Assembly: GCA_019359715.1 (NCBI GenBank)
Contig: JAHHGS010000080.1
Location: 23,102 to 87,101, forward strand
Direction: 5' to 3'
DNA: 64,000 bases
Source: Aphanocapsa sp. GSE-SYN-MK-11-07L
GTDB lineage: Bacteria > Cyanobacteriota > Cyanobacteriia > Thermosynechococcales > Thermosynechococcaceae
A model generated the notes under the pieces. That model made no database searches, was not told the DNA's origin, and was given only the letters and a program-made list of their open reading frames with translations. This document shows positions 8,327-16,090 of the stretch, in pieces; the stretch's first letter is position 1; each line of letters begins with the position of its first letter. The translations under genes and the position numbers were made by a program.

Positions 8327-10096
8327 ATGAACCCAAATAATTTGATCCGTGATCAGAAGACACCCTATTTTGTTTTTTTGTTTGTAATTTCACTTTTTTA
8401 CGGACTAGGGTCAATCTACCCGTACCAAATAGAAACCGACGTTGCATTTCAACTCAAGAGTTTGCAGCAACTCTTAAATGGCGGCAGCAATCTATTTAAT
8501 GCCTTAGTCATTCCTAATCCTAACGATCTATCGGTTGATATTCAACGCTGGATTGCGTGGTGGCCGCCAGGAATACTATTCGTCTTTTTCCCCTTCATAG
8601 TTTTGGGTCTGCCATTGGGAGCTGCCGTTAAACTCACAACTTTTATATTGTTTATAGCGGGTGGCTGGGGATGGTTAAAAGTTGCCGAATTGATTGAAGT
8701 TAAATGGCTGACAAAAATTCTATTATCAATCACACTGCCGATTTACGCGATCGGCTATGCCACCACATCAGTCGCATCAGGGATTGGGGCGGGTGATATT
8801 CTTCCGTTTGCATACATGCCGTGGATGTTTTTACTAACGCTTCGGATGACCACTTTTGCAGGCTGGCAGCATGAAAGCTTGAGCATAAAAGGATTAAAGC
8901 TTTCTAGTTTTGGGCTACTTCTAGGATTAGTCTACTGGATGAAGTATTCAGCTTTTCCAGTTGCGATCGCCTTAGTCTGCTACACAATTGTTGGTTTAGT
9001 ATTCGAGCACAAAGAGACCAAAGCTATTCAGAAATTGATGCTTGCGGCTGTTTTCTTAGTTTCTTTTGCCATTCCATTTATTTTATTAACTGCTCTCAAT
9101 CAATCATTATTAGGGGTATCGACGGCCGTCGATCAATATCTAACAGCTGATTTTCTTGAGCAAAGTCCCAATCCATTACTGATTGGCTTAAGTAGTTTAG
9201 GATTGTCTTTTTTCCAGAGTACAGACTGGATTCAACATTTCATTTTTTTTAATCAAGGTTTTGCTGCTTTACCAGCCTCAGTTGATTTATTCGAACGGAA
9301 TCTGCTTTTTCAAGCATCTGGAATTCCGGGCACATTTCTGGCTATTTATTTGCTGGCAAAGTTCAGAAAATCGGCTGGCAAAGCATTCTCTCTAATGCTA
9401 CTAACAACATTGATTCCGATCGCAGCCCTTTTTTATCTAAGTCTAAAAGTTGGCTATAACTTCTTAGGAGGGGACTTACCCCGTTACTCCTGTATTTTTA
9501 TTGTACTCGCACAAATTTTAGCAATAGATGCTTTTCTAAGTGCCAATACCTGGCAAGATAGCACTTCTCAAAAGCAGTCTTTCGTTTTAGCGATCGTCAA
9601 CATTTTGGCGGCTCTGTTGCTATTTGCGACGCCAAATCTATGGTCGATTACAAACTTCACGAAGAACATTGTGATTGACAGGGTTGATACCAAGTATGTT
9701 TCTACAAATAATTGGCTATATGTTCCTACTCTTTCTAAGCACAATGTCAAAGCCGTAATTAACGAAATAGAAGGGCTAGTTAAATCTCCCAACGATGTTG
9801 TAATTCTGAATATTCCCTATCATCCGAATTCAGTTGGAGCATGGCTAGAGATTAAGAGCAGATGCATGTTGCTCAACAATCCTTTCTTTTCTGCCATAGC
9901 TGGGTCTAGAAATCCTGAGCAGATTAAGATAAGTCAGGCTTTAAGAGTGGTTTTTGTTTGTAGCAAAGATGTTTGTGACTCTCAACAAAAATCAACTGAC
10001 TTGCTAAACAGATTTCCCCAAGCCAAGCAGTGGTTTGAAGCAAAATCGAATCCAGAGACGGAAGTATCGATTTGGTATGCCGATCTCAAGGTTTAA
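8327..10096 (+). CDS. Large multi-pass membrane protein, glycosyltransferase-like topology
   Basis: I do not recognise the family with certainty. The chain of about 589 residues has roughly a dozen hydrophobic segments over its first 450 residues. A mostly hydrophilic C-terminal domain of about 130 residues follows (from KNIVIDRVDTKYVS onward). The early acidic motif QIETDVAFQ, after the first helix, resembles the acidic loop of C-type (GT39/GT83-like) lipid-linked-sugar transferases, which share this topology. ATG 8327 is chosen over TTG 8306. The gene is strikingly AT-rich compared with its flanks, suggesting later acquisition or weaker selection. It closes the glycan block begun by the GT2 gene. 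Confidence 0.6.
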   Translation: MNPNNLIRDQKTPYFVFLFVISLFYGLGSIYPYQIETDVAFQLKSLQQLLNGGSNLFNALVIPNPNDLSVDIQRWIAWWPPGILFVFFPFIVLGLPLGAAVKLTTFILFIAGGWGWLKVAELIEVKWLTKILLSITLPIYAIGYATTSVASGIGAGDILPFAYMPWMFLLTLRMTTFAGWQHESLSIKGLKLSSFGLLLGLVYWMKYSAFPVAIALVCYTIVGLVFEHKETKAIQKLMLAAVFLVSFAIPFILLTALNQSLLGVSTAVDQYLTADFLEQSPNPLLIGLSSLGLSFFQSTDWIQHFIFFNQGFAALPASVDLFERNLLFQASGIPGTFLAIYLLAKFRKSAGKAFSLMLLTTLIPIAALFYLSLKVGYNFLGGDLPRYSCIFIVLAQILAIDAFLSANTWQDSTSQKQSFVLAIVNILAALLLFATPNLWSITNFTKNIVIDRVDTKYVSTNNWLYVPTLSKHNVKAVINEIEGLVKSPNDVVILNIPYHPNSVGAWLEIKSRCMLLNNPFFSAIAGSRNPEQIKISQALRVVFVCSKDVCDSQQKSTDLLNRFPQAKQWFEAKSNPETEVSIWYADLKV

Positions 10097-10102
10097 GCAA
10101 GC

Positions 10103-10585
10103 TTAGGCGTTTAGTAGCCTGCCTATTTTACCCACCCAGCCACTCACAAAATGGCGGAGCTGATGCCGACGATACCATTGCTGAAAGGCGCGTTCGTAAT
10201 CTTCGCCTCTGCTGGCGTAAACTTTCCAAGTTTTGAGCGACAGCCCCAGCCCCCAGCACAGCAGCACATAAACCGACCACGGAAAGCCAAATCCCATCAA
10301 GATGTTAAGACTGACTAGAAACGAATTAACAATTAAGAATTTGATCCCGCTCTGACGCAATTGGTGCTGGCGATAGGCATCGAAGTCTTGCCGTTGGCGC
10401 TGTAAGCTTTGCTGCTGTTGCCACTCTTGCTCGGCAATTTGCAGCAATTGAGGTGAAATGCCTAATTCAGCCGCGATTTCTAGCAACTGCTCACGGGAAA
10501 ATTCGCCAGTGTCAACCTGCTGGACGATCGCAATGTGCAAAATTTGCTGAATATCTTCCTGGCTGTAAGCTCCAGAGGTAGGCAT
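10103..10585 (-). CDS. 2TM-domain protein
   Basis: This 160-residue protein begins with a soluble region, YSQEDIQQILHIAIVQQ and REQLLEIAAELGIS, which resembles a short DNA-binding-like or SHOCT-like helical unit. A glutamine-rich helix follows, then two membrane segments (IKFLIVNSFLVSLNILMGFG and WSVYVLLCWGLGLSLK) and a basic aromatic C-terminus. This arrangement fits the 2TM domain family common in cyanobacteria, whose function is unknown. The gene is convergent with the membrane-protein gene and divergent from the sugar kinase. Confidence 0.65.
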   Translation of the reverse strand: MPTSGAYSQEDIQQILHIAIVQQVDTGEFSREQLLEIAAELGISPQLLQIAEQEWQQQQSLQRQRQDFDAYRQHQLRQSGIKFLIVNSFLVSLNILMGFGFPWSVYVLLCWGLGLSLKTWKVYASRGEDYERAFQQWYRRHQLRHFVSGWVGKIGRLLNA

Positions 10586-10685
10586 AGGTTCATTCCCTCA
10601 ACTGAACATGGGCCAATACGGATGAGTTTGGTGACGAGCAGCGATACTCTATCTATATATTATGCGCTAGGGGCAGAAACGAAAG

Positions 10686-11699
10686 ATGACCCATCCACAA
10701 GTGATTTGCCTGGGAGAAGTGCTGTGGGACTATCTGGCCGATCAAGTTGGTAAATCTCAAGCGGAAGTCTCTTCTTGGACAGCCTATTTGGGTGGCGCTC
10801 CGGCTAACGTTGCCTGTGGATTGGTAAAACTCTCGACTCCCGCAGCATTAATCAGTTGTGTCGGACAAGATCCAGATGGGATGCGGATTTTAGAGCAATT
10901 GCAGCAGCTTGGGGTTGAGATTGGCGGCATTCAGCAGTCCGCGCAGGCGACAACTCGCCGGGTTTACGTGACTCGGATTCCGACCGACAATCCAGGGACT
11001 GAGCTGGTTTATGAGCGCCAGTTTGTCGGGTTTGGCCCACTCGATGCGCTTGAGTTTGCCGATCGGCAATTGCAAGCCGAACGATTGCCAGAGGAGCTAT
11101 TTGCTGGCGCTAAGTATCTGGTGTTGGGAACTCTCGGCTTAGCTGCCCCAGTCACAGCCAAGGCTATGCAGCGGGCAATTGAGTTAGCTCGCCAACACGG
11201 CTTAGGGATTGTGATTGATGTCAACTGGCGACCGATTTTTTGGCCCCATCCAGAAGCGGCGATCGCTCAGATTCGCGACTTTATTCAGCAAGCTGATATT
11301 CTCAAGCTTTCTTTGGAAGAAGCTGAGCTATTTTTTCAAACCACTGATCCAGCCGTAATTCAGGCTGGCTTTGGTTCGCACTCTTCAGCCTCATCCATCC
11401 AGGGAGCTGTGATTACGATGGGAGAGCAGGGGTGTCGGTATGTTCTAGCTGAGCAAGCCGGGCAACTCTCAGCTTTGCCGGTTCAGACTGTTGACACGAC
11501 GGGAGCCGGAGATGGGTTTTTGGCTGGTTTACTGCATCAACTGTGCTTACTGGGTGAGCAAACCGAACTGAGTTTAGACGTAGCTATGGGCCTCATTAGT
11601 TTTGCTAGCGCTGTTGGAGCTTTAGTAACGACAAAACCAGGGGCGATCGCTGGTCAACCCACTGCTTCAGAAGTCCACTTATTTTTGAGGCAATGTTAA
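10686..11699 (+). CDS. PfkB-family sugar kinase (fructokinase-like)
   Basis: The 337-residue protein carries both PfkB family signatures: an N-terminal GGAPANVACGLVKL and a C-terminal DTTGAGDGFLAGLL, whose Asp is the catalytic base. VICLGEVLWDYLAD at the start is typical of bacterial fructokinases and related carbohydrate kinases. Phosphorylation of fructose is the most likely reaction, but 2-keto-3-deoxygluconate or ribokinase-type substrates cannot be excluded. Its end overlaps the convergent 91-residue gene by about twenty bases. Confidence 0.87.
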   Translation: MTHPQVICLGEVLWDYLADQVGKSQAEVSSWTAYLGGAPANVACGLVKLSTPAALISCVGQDPDGMRILEQLQQLGVEIGGIQQSAQATTRRVYVTRIPTDNPGTELVYERQFVGFGPLDALEFADRQLQAERLPEELFAGAKYLVLGTLGLAAPVTAKAMQRAIELARQHGLGIVIDVNWRPIFWPHPEAAIAQIRDFIQQADILKLSLEEAELFFQTTDPAVIQAGFGSHSSASSIQGAVITMGEQGCRYVLAEQAGQLSALPVQTVDTTGAGDGFLAGLLHQLCLLGEQTELSLDVAMGLISFASAVGALVTTKPGAIAGQPTASEVHLFLRQC

Positions 11700-11954
11700 T
11701 CTGCTCAGCTCAACGGCAGCGACTTTCGTTGACATCACTTCAACCGCAGCTTCAACTTTAACCGCCTCCTGGGCCGAGACTACCTGTTGTAGTTCGTCCC
11801 AGGAGGGTGAAAAAGCTGGGATCGCCAAGGAGCAAGGCTTCCAATCTCCTTTAACTAAGACACCTAGCTTCTGGCACTCTCCCCCTCGGCGTCCTTCAGG
11901 GGTATAGTACTTACAAAAGCGGCAGGCGGCGATCAGGGAAGTGTGGTCTACCAT
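11679..11954 (-). CDS. Cysteine-containing conserved hypothetical protein
   Basis: This is a small 91-residue protein with a cysteine-bearing N-terminal half: CRFCKYYTPEGRRGGECQKL, followed by GDWKPCSLAIPAF. The four cysteines (C-x2-C ... C ... C) could bind a metal or iron-sulphur cluster. The C-terminal third is alanine/valine-rich and low in complexity. Proteins of this type are seen in cyanobacteria without known function. The 3' end overlaps the sugar kinase gene. Confidence 0.6.
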   Translation of the reverse strand: MVDHTSLIAACRFCKYYTPEGRRGGECQKLGVLVKGDWKPCSLAIPAFSPSWDELQQVVSAQEAVKVEAAVEVMSTKVAAVELSRLTLPQK

Positions 11955-12580
11955 ACAGAGGCTTAAAAAGGGTGTTTTATGTGATCTGATTTTATGGGGC
12001 TAGTTGAGCGGCCAGAAGGCTGGCTGACAGTCCTCTAAGTCAAAGTGAATCACGGTTCCAGCGATCCCAAATAAAGTTAGGAGTTTTAGGATCTTTTTAT
12101 ACTTGATAAAGCTGATTTAGTAAAAATACTTAGTTATCAAATATGGGCTGATTTAGGTTGGGGATCAGCAGCAAAAGCGAATAAATTGATTTTGTCTGCT
12201 CGTACTAAACCTTAAAAATCACTTATCGTTCCTCAGAAATTTAAACCTTGGAGTCTGAAATGACCGGCTAATTTTCTAAGCTGCTCGATCAGTCCAGGCA
12301 CTGATCAGCATTGCAAATCATTAAGTTGATTTGAAGGTTTAGTAAGTTTTGGTTTGAGTTGTATGGAGGTTGCTATATCTAAAACTAGGAATTGTGCAGC
12401 ATCTGGCACCCATCTCAGCTTCAGGTCGAGCTGCTTAGACAAAGCTTGACAGTTCTACTCAAGAAACTGAAGCCTTGCGTGGGCGGACTCCACTGATCCA
12501 AAAGCGCTCTGCTAGACAAGTCCTACTCAATAAAGCAGTTTTTAAGGTAAAAACTGCTGCCTTAAATTCAGGGTAGTTTT
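11955..12580. other. Long intergenic region without a recognisable gene
   Basis: About 625 bp lie between two divergent genes. No frame of useful length or codon character was seen, and no tRNA-like fold. The region is AT-rich with scattered short repeats. Its only clear structure is the hairpin near the downstream gene. It may hold a promoter pair or an unannotated small RNA. Confidence 0.5.
12535..12557 (+). repeat. Perfect 10-bp stem-loop in the leader of the next gene
   Basis: GCAGTTTTTA and TAAAAACTGC form a perfect ten-base inverted repeat around AGG. It ends 23 bases before the GTG start of the downstream gene and is not followed by a T-run, so a leader structure or protein-binding site is more likely than a terminator. 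Confidence 0.5.
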
Positions 12581-13411
12581 GTGAAATCTAGCTGGCGATT
12601 TTCATCCCCTTTCTTATTGTGGCTACCCTTGCTGGGTATCGGGTTGCCTGGGCAGGTTGCTCCTTCTTTTGATTTTGTAACAAACAATGAATTTACCGGC
12701 GCTGAAATTAAATCTTTGGCGCTGATAAAGTCTGCGATCGCGTCTCCAACCCCACTGATTGCTAGTGTTCCCAAAACTGGCACAGATCCGATCGCGAGTC
12801 CCTACCCAATTCCCTGGGGGTGGGTGGAAAAGGCCCAATCTGAAGTGACGCGGTCTGGCCGGGCAGAGGTGCGCTCTTATCAAAGTGAGCAAATGGTGTC
12901 TCCTGACGGCGAGTACACGGCCTACAGTCAGATTCGGATGCGGGTCGAACCGCAATTCACTGCTAGCCAAATTAGTAGCGCCTTAGTGATTAAACATCGC
13001 CCCACTGGTCAAATTCAGCAGATCGAGCTGCCCACCCGTCTCCTCCGCAATTCAGCTCGACCGAGTGATTTGACCGGCACGATTGCGATTCTCTGGCCGG
13101 TCGGCTGGTCACAAACGGGCGATCGCCTGTTGATCAGAAATTTTGTCGCGCTGACAAGTTCAGACATTGCTTCTGACTCAGCCGTTGTTTGGTATCGTCA
13201 ATCCAAGCGCACCGCTACGATTTGTCCCCAGTCGGTCGATTATGACACTGCGGTGTTGATGGGCTGGAGCGCCACTCACCCGAATCAATTGCTATTTCGG
13301 ACTAGTCTGCTGGGCGACAGCCAAGAGCAGCTATGGGCAGTGAATGAACAAGGGCAGACAATTGCTGCCCCTGGCGATCGTCCCTTAATCTACGGTCAGC
13401 GCGTCCCCTAG
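12581..13411 (+). CDS. Exported hypothetical protein
   Basis: Not recognised as a named family. The GTG start is preceded by AGGG at a usable distance. It opens a Sec-type signal or anchor (SSPFLLWLPLLGIGLPG). The remaining 240 residues are hydrophilic, with alternating beta-like stretches (AVLMGWSATHPNQLLFRTSL; GTIAILWPVGWSQTGDRLLI). The pattern 'sequence, then VSPDGEYTAYSQ' resembles a beta-propeller-like periplasmic protein of the TolB/WD40-like kind, but it is too divergent to call. It stands alone between a long intergenic region and a convergent acetyltransferase. Confidence 0.6.
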   Translation: MKSSWRFSSPFLLWLPLLGIGLPGQVAPSFDFVTNNEFTGAEIKSLALIKSAIASPTPLIASVPKTGTDPIASPYPIPWGWVEKAQSEVTRSGRAEVRSYQSEQMVSPDGEYTAYSQIRMRVEPQFTASQISSALVIKHRPTGQIQQIELPTRLLRNSARPSDLTGTIAILWPVGWSQTGDRLLIRNFVALTSSDIASDSAVVWYRQSKRTATICPQSVDYDTAVLMGWSATHPNQLLFRTSLLGDSQEQLWAVNEQGQTIAAPGDRPLIYGQRVP

Positions 13412-13476
13412 AGTGAGCTTGTTCAATCGCGCTCTTTTGAGACAGCGCTTTCGGCTAATGTTAATCTGCGGGCAGC

Positions 13477-14058
13477 CTATTGGCGGCGGCGGGGGCGGCG
13501 GGTTCCTTCTCGCTCAGACTTATCTCGTTCGTAGGCAATTAATCGCCCATAGTATTCATGCTTGGTTAGGTTCATCGATAAAAAGACGTGCTTGCGAGCA
13601 TTGCCAAAGCCCTTGCGATTGAAGAACTTCATCGCGGGCAGATTGGCTGGATCAGTGTCTACGTACATAATTCTGGCCCCCTCCTCAACCATCCGCTCGA
13701 CCAGCTTGTCCACCAGCTTATCGGCAATTCTGCGCCGCTGAAAAGCAGGGCTAACCCCCAGCCAGATGATGTAACCGTAAACCCAGGAAGCTTTACTTAT
13801 AATTGTGCCTAAGACAAATCCAGCCAGTTGCCCATCGACCTCTGCCACCAAACAAAATTCAGCGTCGGTGTTGTAGAGGCCAATCACCTCCCACTCGTCC
13901 CAAATTCGGTAGAGGTAGGGGTAAAGGTCACTAGTAAACAGACTTTCGCCTAAATGGTAAACAGGAGCAATATCATCAACGCCCATTTCTCGGATAAAGA
14001 CCGAGCTTGAACCGTTAGCCGTCGGAGGTTCAGTTTCCGGCTCAGAAGAAGAATTCAT
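13477..14058 (-). CDS. GNAT-family N-acetyltransferase
   Basis: The protein has 193 residues with a single GNAT domain over about 20-165. It contains CLVAEVDGQLAGFVLG (beta-4) and the acetyl-CoA motif GVSPAFQRRRIADKLVDKLV. NLPAMKFFNRKGF is the usual C-terminal motif B. The ends are low in complexity: a Ser/Pro/Glu N-terminus and a basic arginine-rich tail (REGTRRPRRRQ). It resembles ribosomal-protein or small-molecule acetyltransferases, but the substrate cannot be inferred. Confidence 0.85.
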   Translation of the reverse strand: MNSSSEPETEPPTANGSSSVFIREMGVDDIAPVYHLGESLFTSDLYPYLYRIWDEWEVIGLYNTDAEFCLVAEVDGQLAGFVLGTIISKASWVYGYIIWLGVSPAFQRRRIADKLVDKLVERMVEEGARIMYVDTDPANLPAMKFFNRKGFGNARKHVFLSMNLTKHEYYGRLIAYERDKSEREGTRRPRRRQ

Positions 14059-14295
14059 AACAAAGACTCAAATGTAGAGGAGAAGTATCAAAAAATAAAA
14101 AATCAAGGCCAGTTCTCTGTCGAGACTCACCTTGTTTATTTGTAAAAGCGATCGCCTCAGCAATGCTTGAAATACCAGCAAAAAGCGCTGCACATTTTCC
14201 TAGAGCAGGCACACTGCGATCGCCAAATTCTGTTGAATTACCAATCCGGGAGGGGAAGCATAACCTGAGCTTGAGCCGGAATTAATCAGATCATA

Positions 14296-14326
14296 ATACA
14301 GACTCATCGTGGATTACGGTCTGTAT
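14296..14326 (-). terminator. Stem-loop downstream of the amine oxidase gene
   Basis: ATACAGAC and GTCTGTAT form an eight-base inverted repeat with a 15-base loop, starting about a dozen bases after the stop codon. No T-run follows, so this is at most a weak or factor-assisted terminator. Confidence 0.3.
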
Positions 14327-14338
14327 CAAACTTGTCGA

Positions 14339-15667
14339 TCAGTCAGCGCTGTCACCTCCTATCCTAATCTGGCGCTCCCAGAGTTCGCCACTCGACTGGA
14401 GAATTTCCCGCGCTGCCCGCTGCCCGGTCTCGATCGCGCCGTGGACTGTGGCCGGGTTACTGTCAGTCACCGTGGCTTCGCCAGCAAAAAACAGCCGGTT
14501 GGCTAAAGGCTGGGCTAACACATGCCTGGCTCCAAAGGCTCCAGGGGTAACAAAGCTATAGCCACCCCTCGCCCAAGGGTCATCCAGCCAGGAAATTCGC
14601 CGCCCTTTGTCAAATAGTTGGCGAGGGACATGATTGCCAAATAAACGGCAAAGGTCATTCAGTCCGATTTCTAGCGCCTCAGCTTCCGAAACTGCATTCA
14701 GAGCCAGAGCAGACTGCCCACCGACAAAGGCAGTTAATACGGGCGGAAAACCAGGGCGCTGATAGCCGGGTGCCCACCAGACAGGAATTGCGCCTAAGCC
14801 AACCAAGAGGCTAACTTCAGGCTGCCAAAACGGCTGGCTGAAGACAAGCTGAAGCTTAACGGCTGCTCCCATCCTCAAGGACTGGATCGCCTGGATTTTT
14901 GACTGGGGCAAGGCAGGCGTAAAGGCGATCGCCTGCTGCTGAAGCAACGACAGTGGAACCGTAATCACGACTTGGTCAGCGGTCAACTCTATGGTCTGTC
15001 CTTGGGGATTCACAGCCACGACCTTGACTGGCGCTTGCTGCCAGTCAATTGCCTGCACGGCTGTATTCAGTTGTATGGGCAATCCTGCTCCTAGAGCGGC
15101 TAATAAGCGATCGTATCCGCCCGCAACCCGAAAATTTCCGTGCCCTGCCTGGTGGACCTTGGCCTCGTGGGCTAGGTCAGCCAAACTCAAATTGGCTGGC
15201 TCGGTCAAATGCGAGTTCGCGAATAGCCGCCCCACCAAGTGCTGGGCTGGAGGAGCCAGGTTTAATTCTGCCAGCCAGTCTGATAAGCAGCGATCGCCTG
15301 CTCCTAAGTCTGCCTGGGCAATCTGGTCTTCCAAGCAGGGGACTTGCTGAAAGCCGGCCCATTGCAGGGCCTGTTGATAGCTGTGGAGTTGTCCCTGATG
15401 TTCGTAGGCATAGCTAGTGTACTTAGGAATGGGAACTGTTCCTGCGCTCAAACCCTGCACCCACCGCCAAGTCATCGCCCGATCGCCATGAATAAACTCA
15501 GCCCCATTTTCAATTGGCTGCTCAACAAAACTGCGATCGGTCCACACTCTGCCGCCAACCCGGTTTCTGGCTTCTAAAAGGGTGACGTGCTGACCCGCAG
15601 CCCGCAAGGCAGACCCGGCGGCCAGCCCAGCCGCTCCGGCTCCAATCACAATCGTGTTTCGCTTCAT
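14339..15667 (-). CDS. FAD-dependent amine oxidase (MAO/polyamine-oxidase type)
   Basis: This 442-residue flavoprotein has an N-terminal dinucleotide fold (IVIGAGAAGLAAGSALRAAG), then the family motif LLEARNRVGGRVWTD that contacts FAD. A C-terminal RLFFAGEATVTDSNPATVHG is the second flavin-binding element of the flavin amine oxidase family. It should oxidise a primary or secondary amine, or an amino acid, with release of peroxide. No signal peptide is apparent. The exact substrate is open (polyamine, aromatic amine or carotenoid-related). It stands alone. Confidence 0.85.
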   Translation of the reverse strand: MKRNTIVIGAGAAGLAAGSALRAAGQHVTLLEARNRVGGRVWTDRSFVEQPIENGAEFIHGDRAMTWRWVQGLSAGTVPIPKYTSYAYEHQGQLHSYQQALQWAGFQQVPCLEDQIAQADLGAGDRCLSDWLAELNLAPPAQHLVGRLFANSHLTEPANLSLADLAHEAKVHQAGHGNFRVAGGYDRLLAALGAGLPIQLNTAVQAIDWQQAPVKVVAVNPQGQTIELTADQVVITVPLSLLQQQAIAFTPALPQSKIQAIQSLRMGAAVKLQLVFSQPFWQPEVSLLVGLGAIPVWWAPGYQRPGFPPVLTAFVGGQSALALNAVSEAEALEIGLNDLCRLFGNHVPRQLFDKGRRISWLDDPWARGGYSFVTPGAFGARHVLAQPLANRLFFAGEATVTDSNPATVHGAIETGQRAAREILQSSGELWERQIRIGGDSAD

Positions 15668-16090
15668 GCTGGCTTGAATTGAGCAGTCAGATTACAATCC
15701 CCGCTGATTTTCGCCTGAAGAGACTTTACGCAGCAGGGTTGATGCCAATCCTTGCAATTGCGTCACACCAGCTTGAGATCACAGAGCTTGATCAATATTA
15801 GTTTTTTAGAAGAGTGAGAGTGGGGCGATCGCAGCAGTGCAGACTTGTTTAGTCAGCAATTTTAGTTAAAGTAATGTCCCAAACTAGAAAGATCTAAACC
15901 TGTGCAACGTTTAAGAGCTTGACTCTTATCAAGCAAAGGGCGATATTTGCCAAGGTAGGATGGAACCTAACTTCCCTGCTTGCGATTTGTCTGCTGGTGT
16001 GAGGATAACAAAAACTGTGATGATCAAGCCTCAGAGTACTGCCAACTTGGGCCGCCCTGCTGCTCTTAGCAATTAAGGTCAGGGTGTCCT
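15668..16090. other. Intergenic region between divergent genes
   Basis: About 420 bp hold the divergent promoters of the amine oxidase and the TolC-type gene. I see no open frame or RNA fold. AAGG/AGGG just before the downstream ATG is a plausible ribosome site. Confidence 0.5.

Noticed and set aside
14991..15350. Plus-strand frame of 119 codons within the amine oxidase region
   Set aside because: Antisense shadow of the amine oxidase gene, with no ribosome site or recognisable domain.
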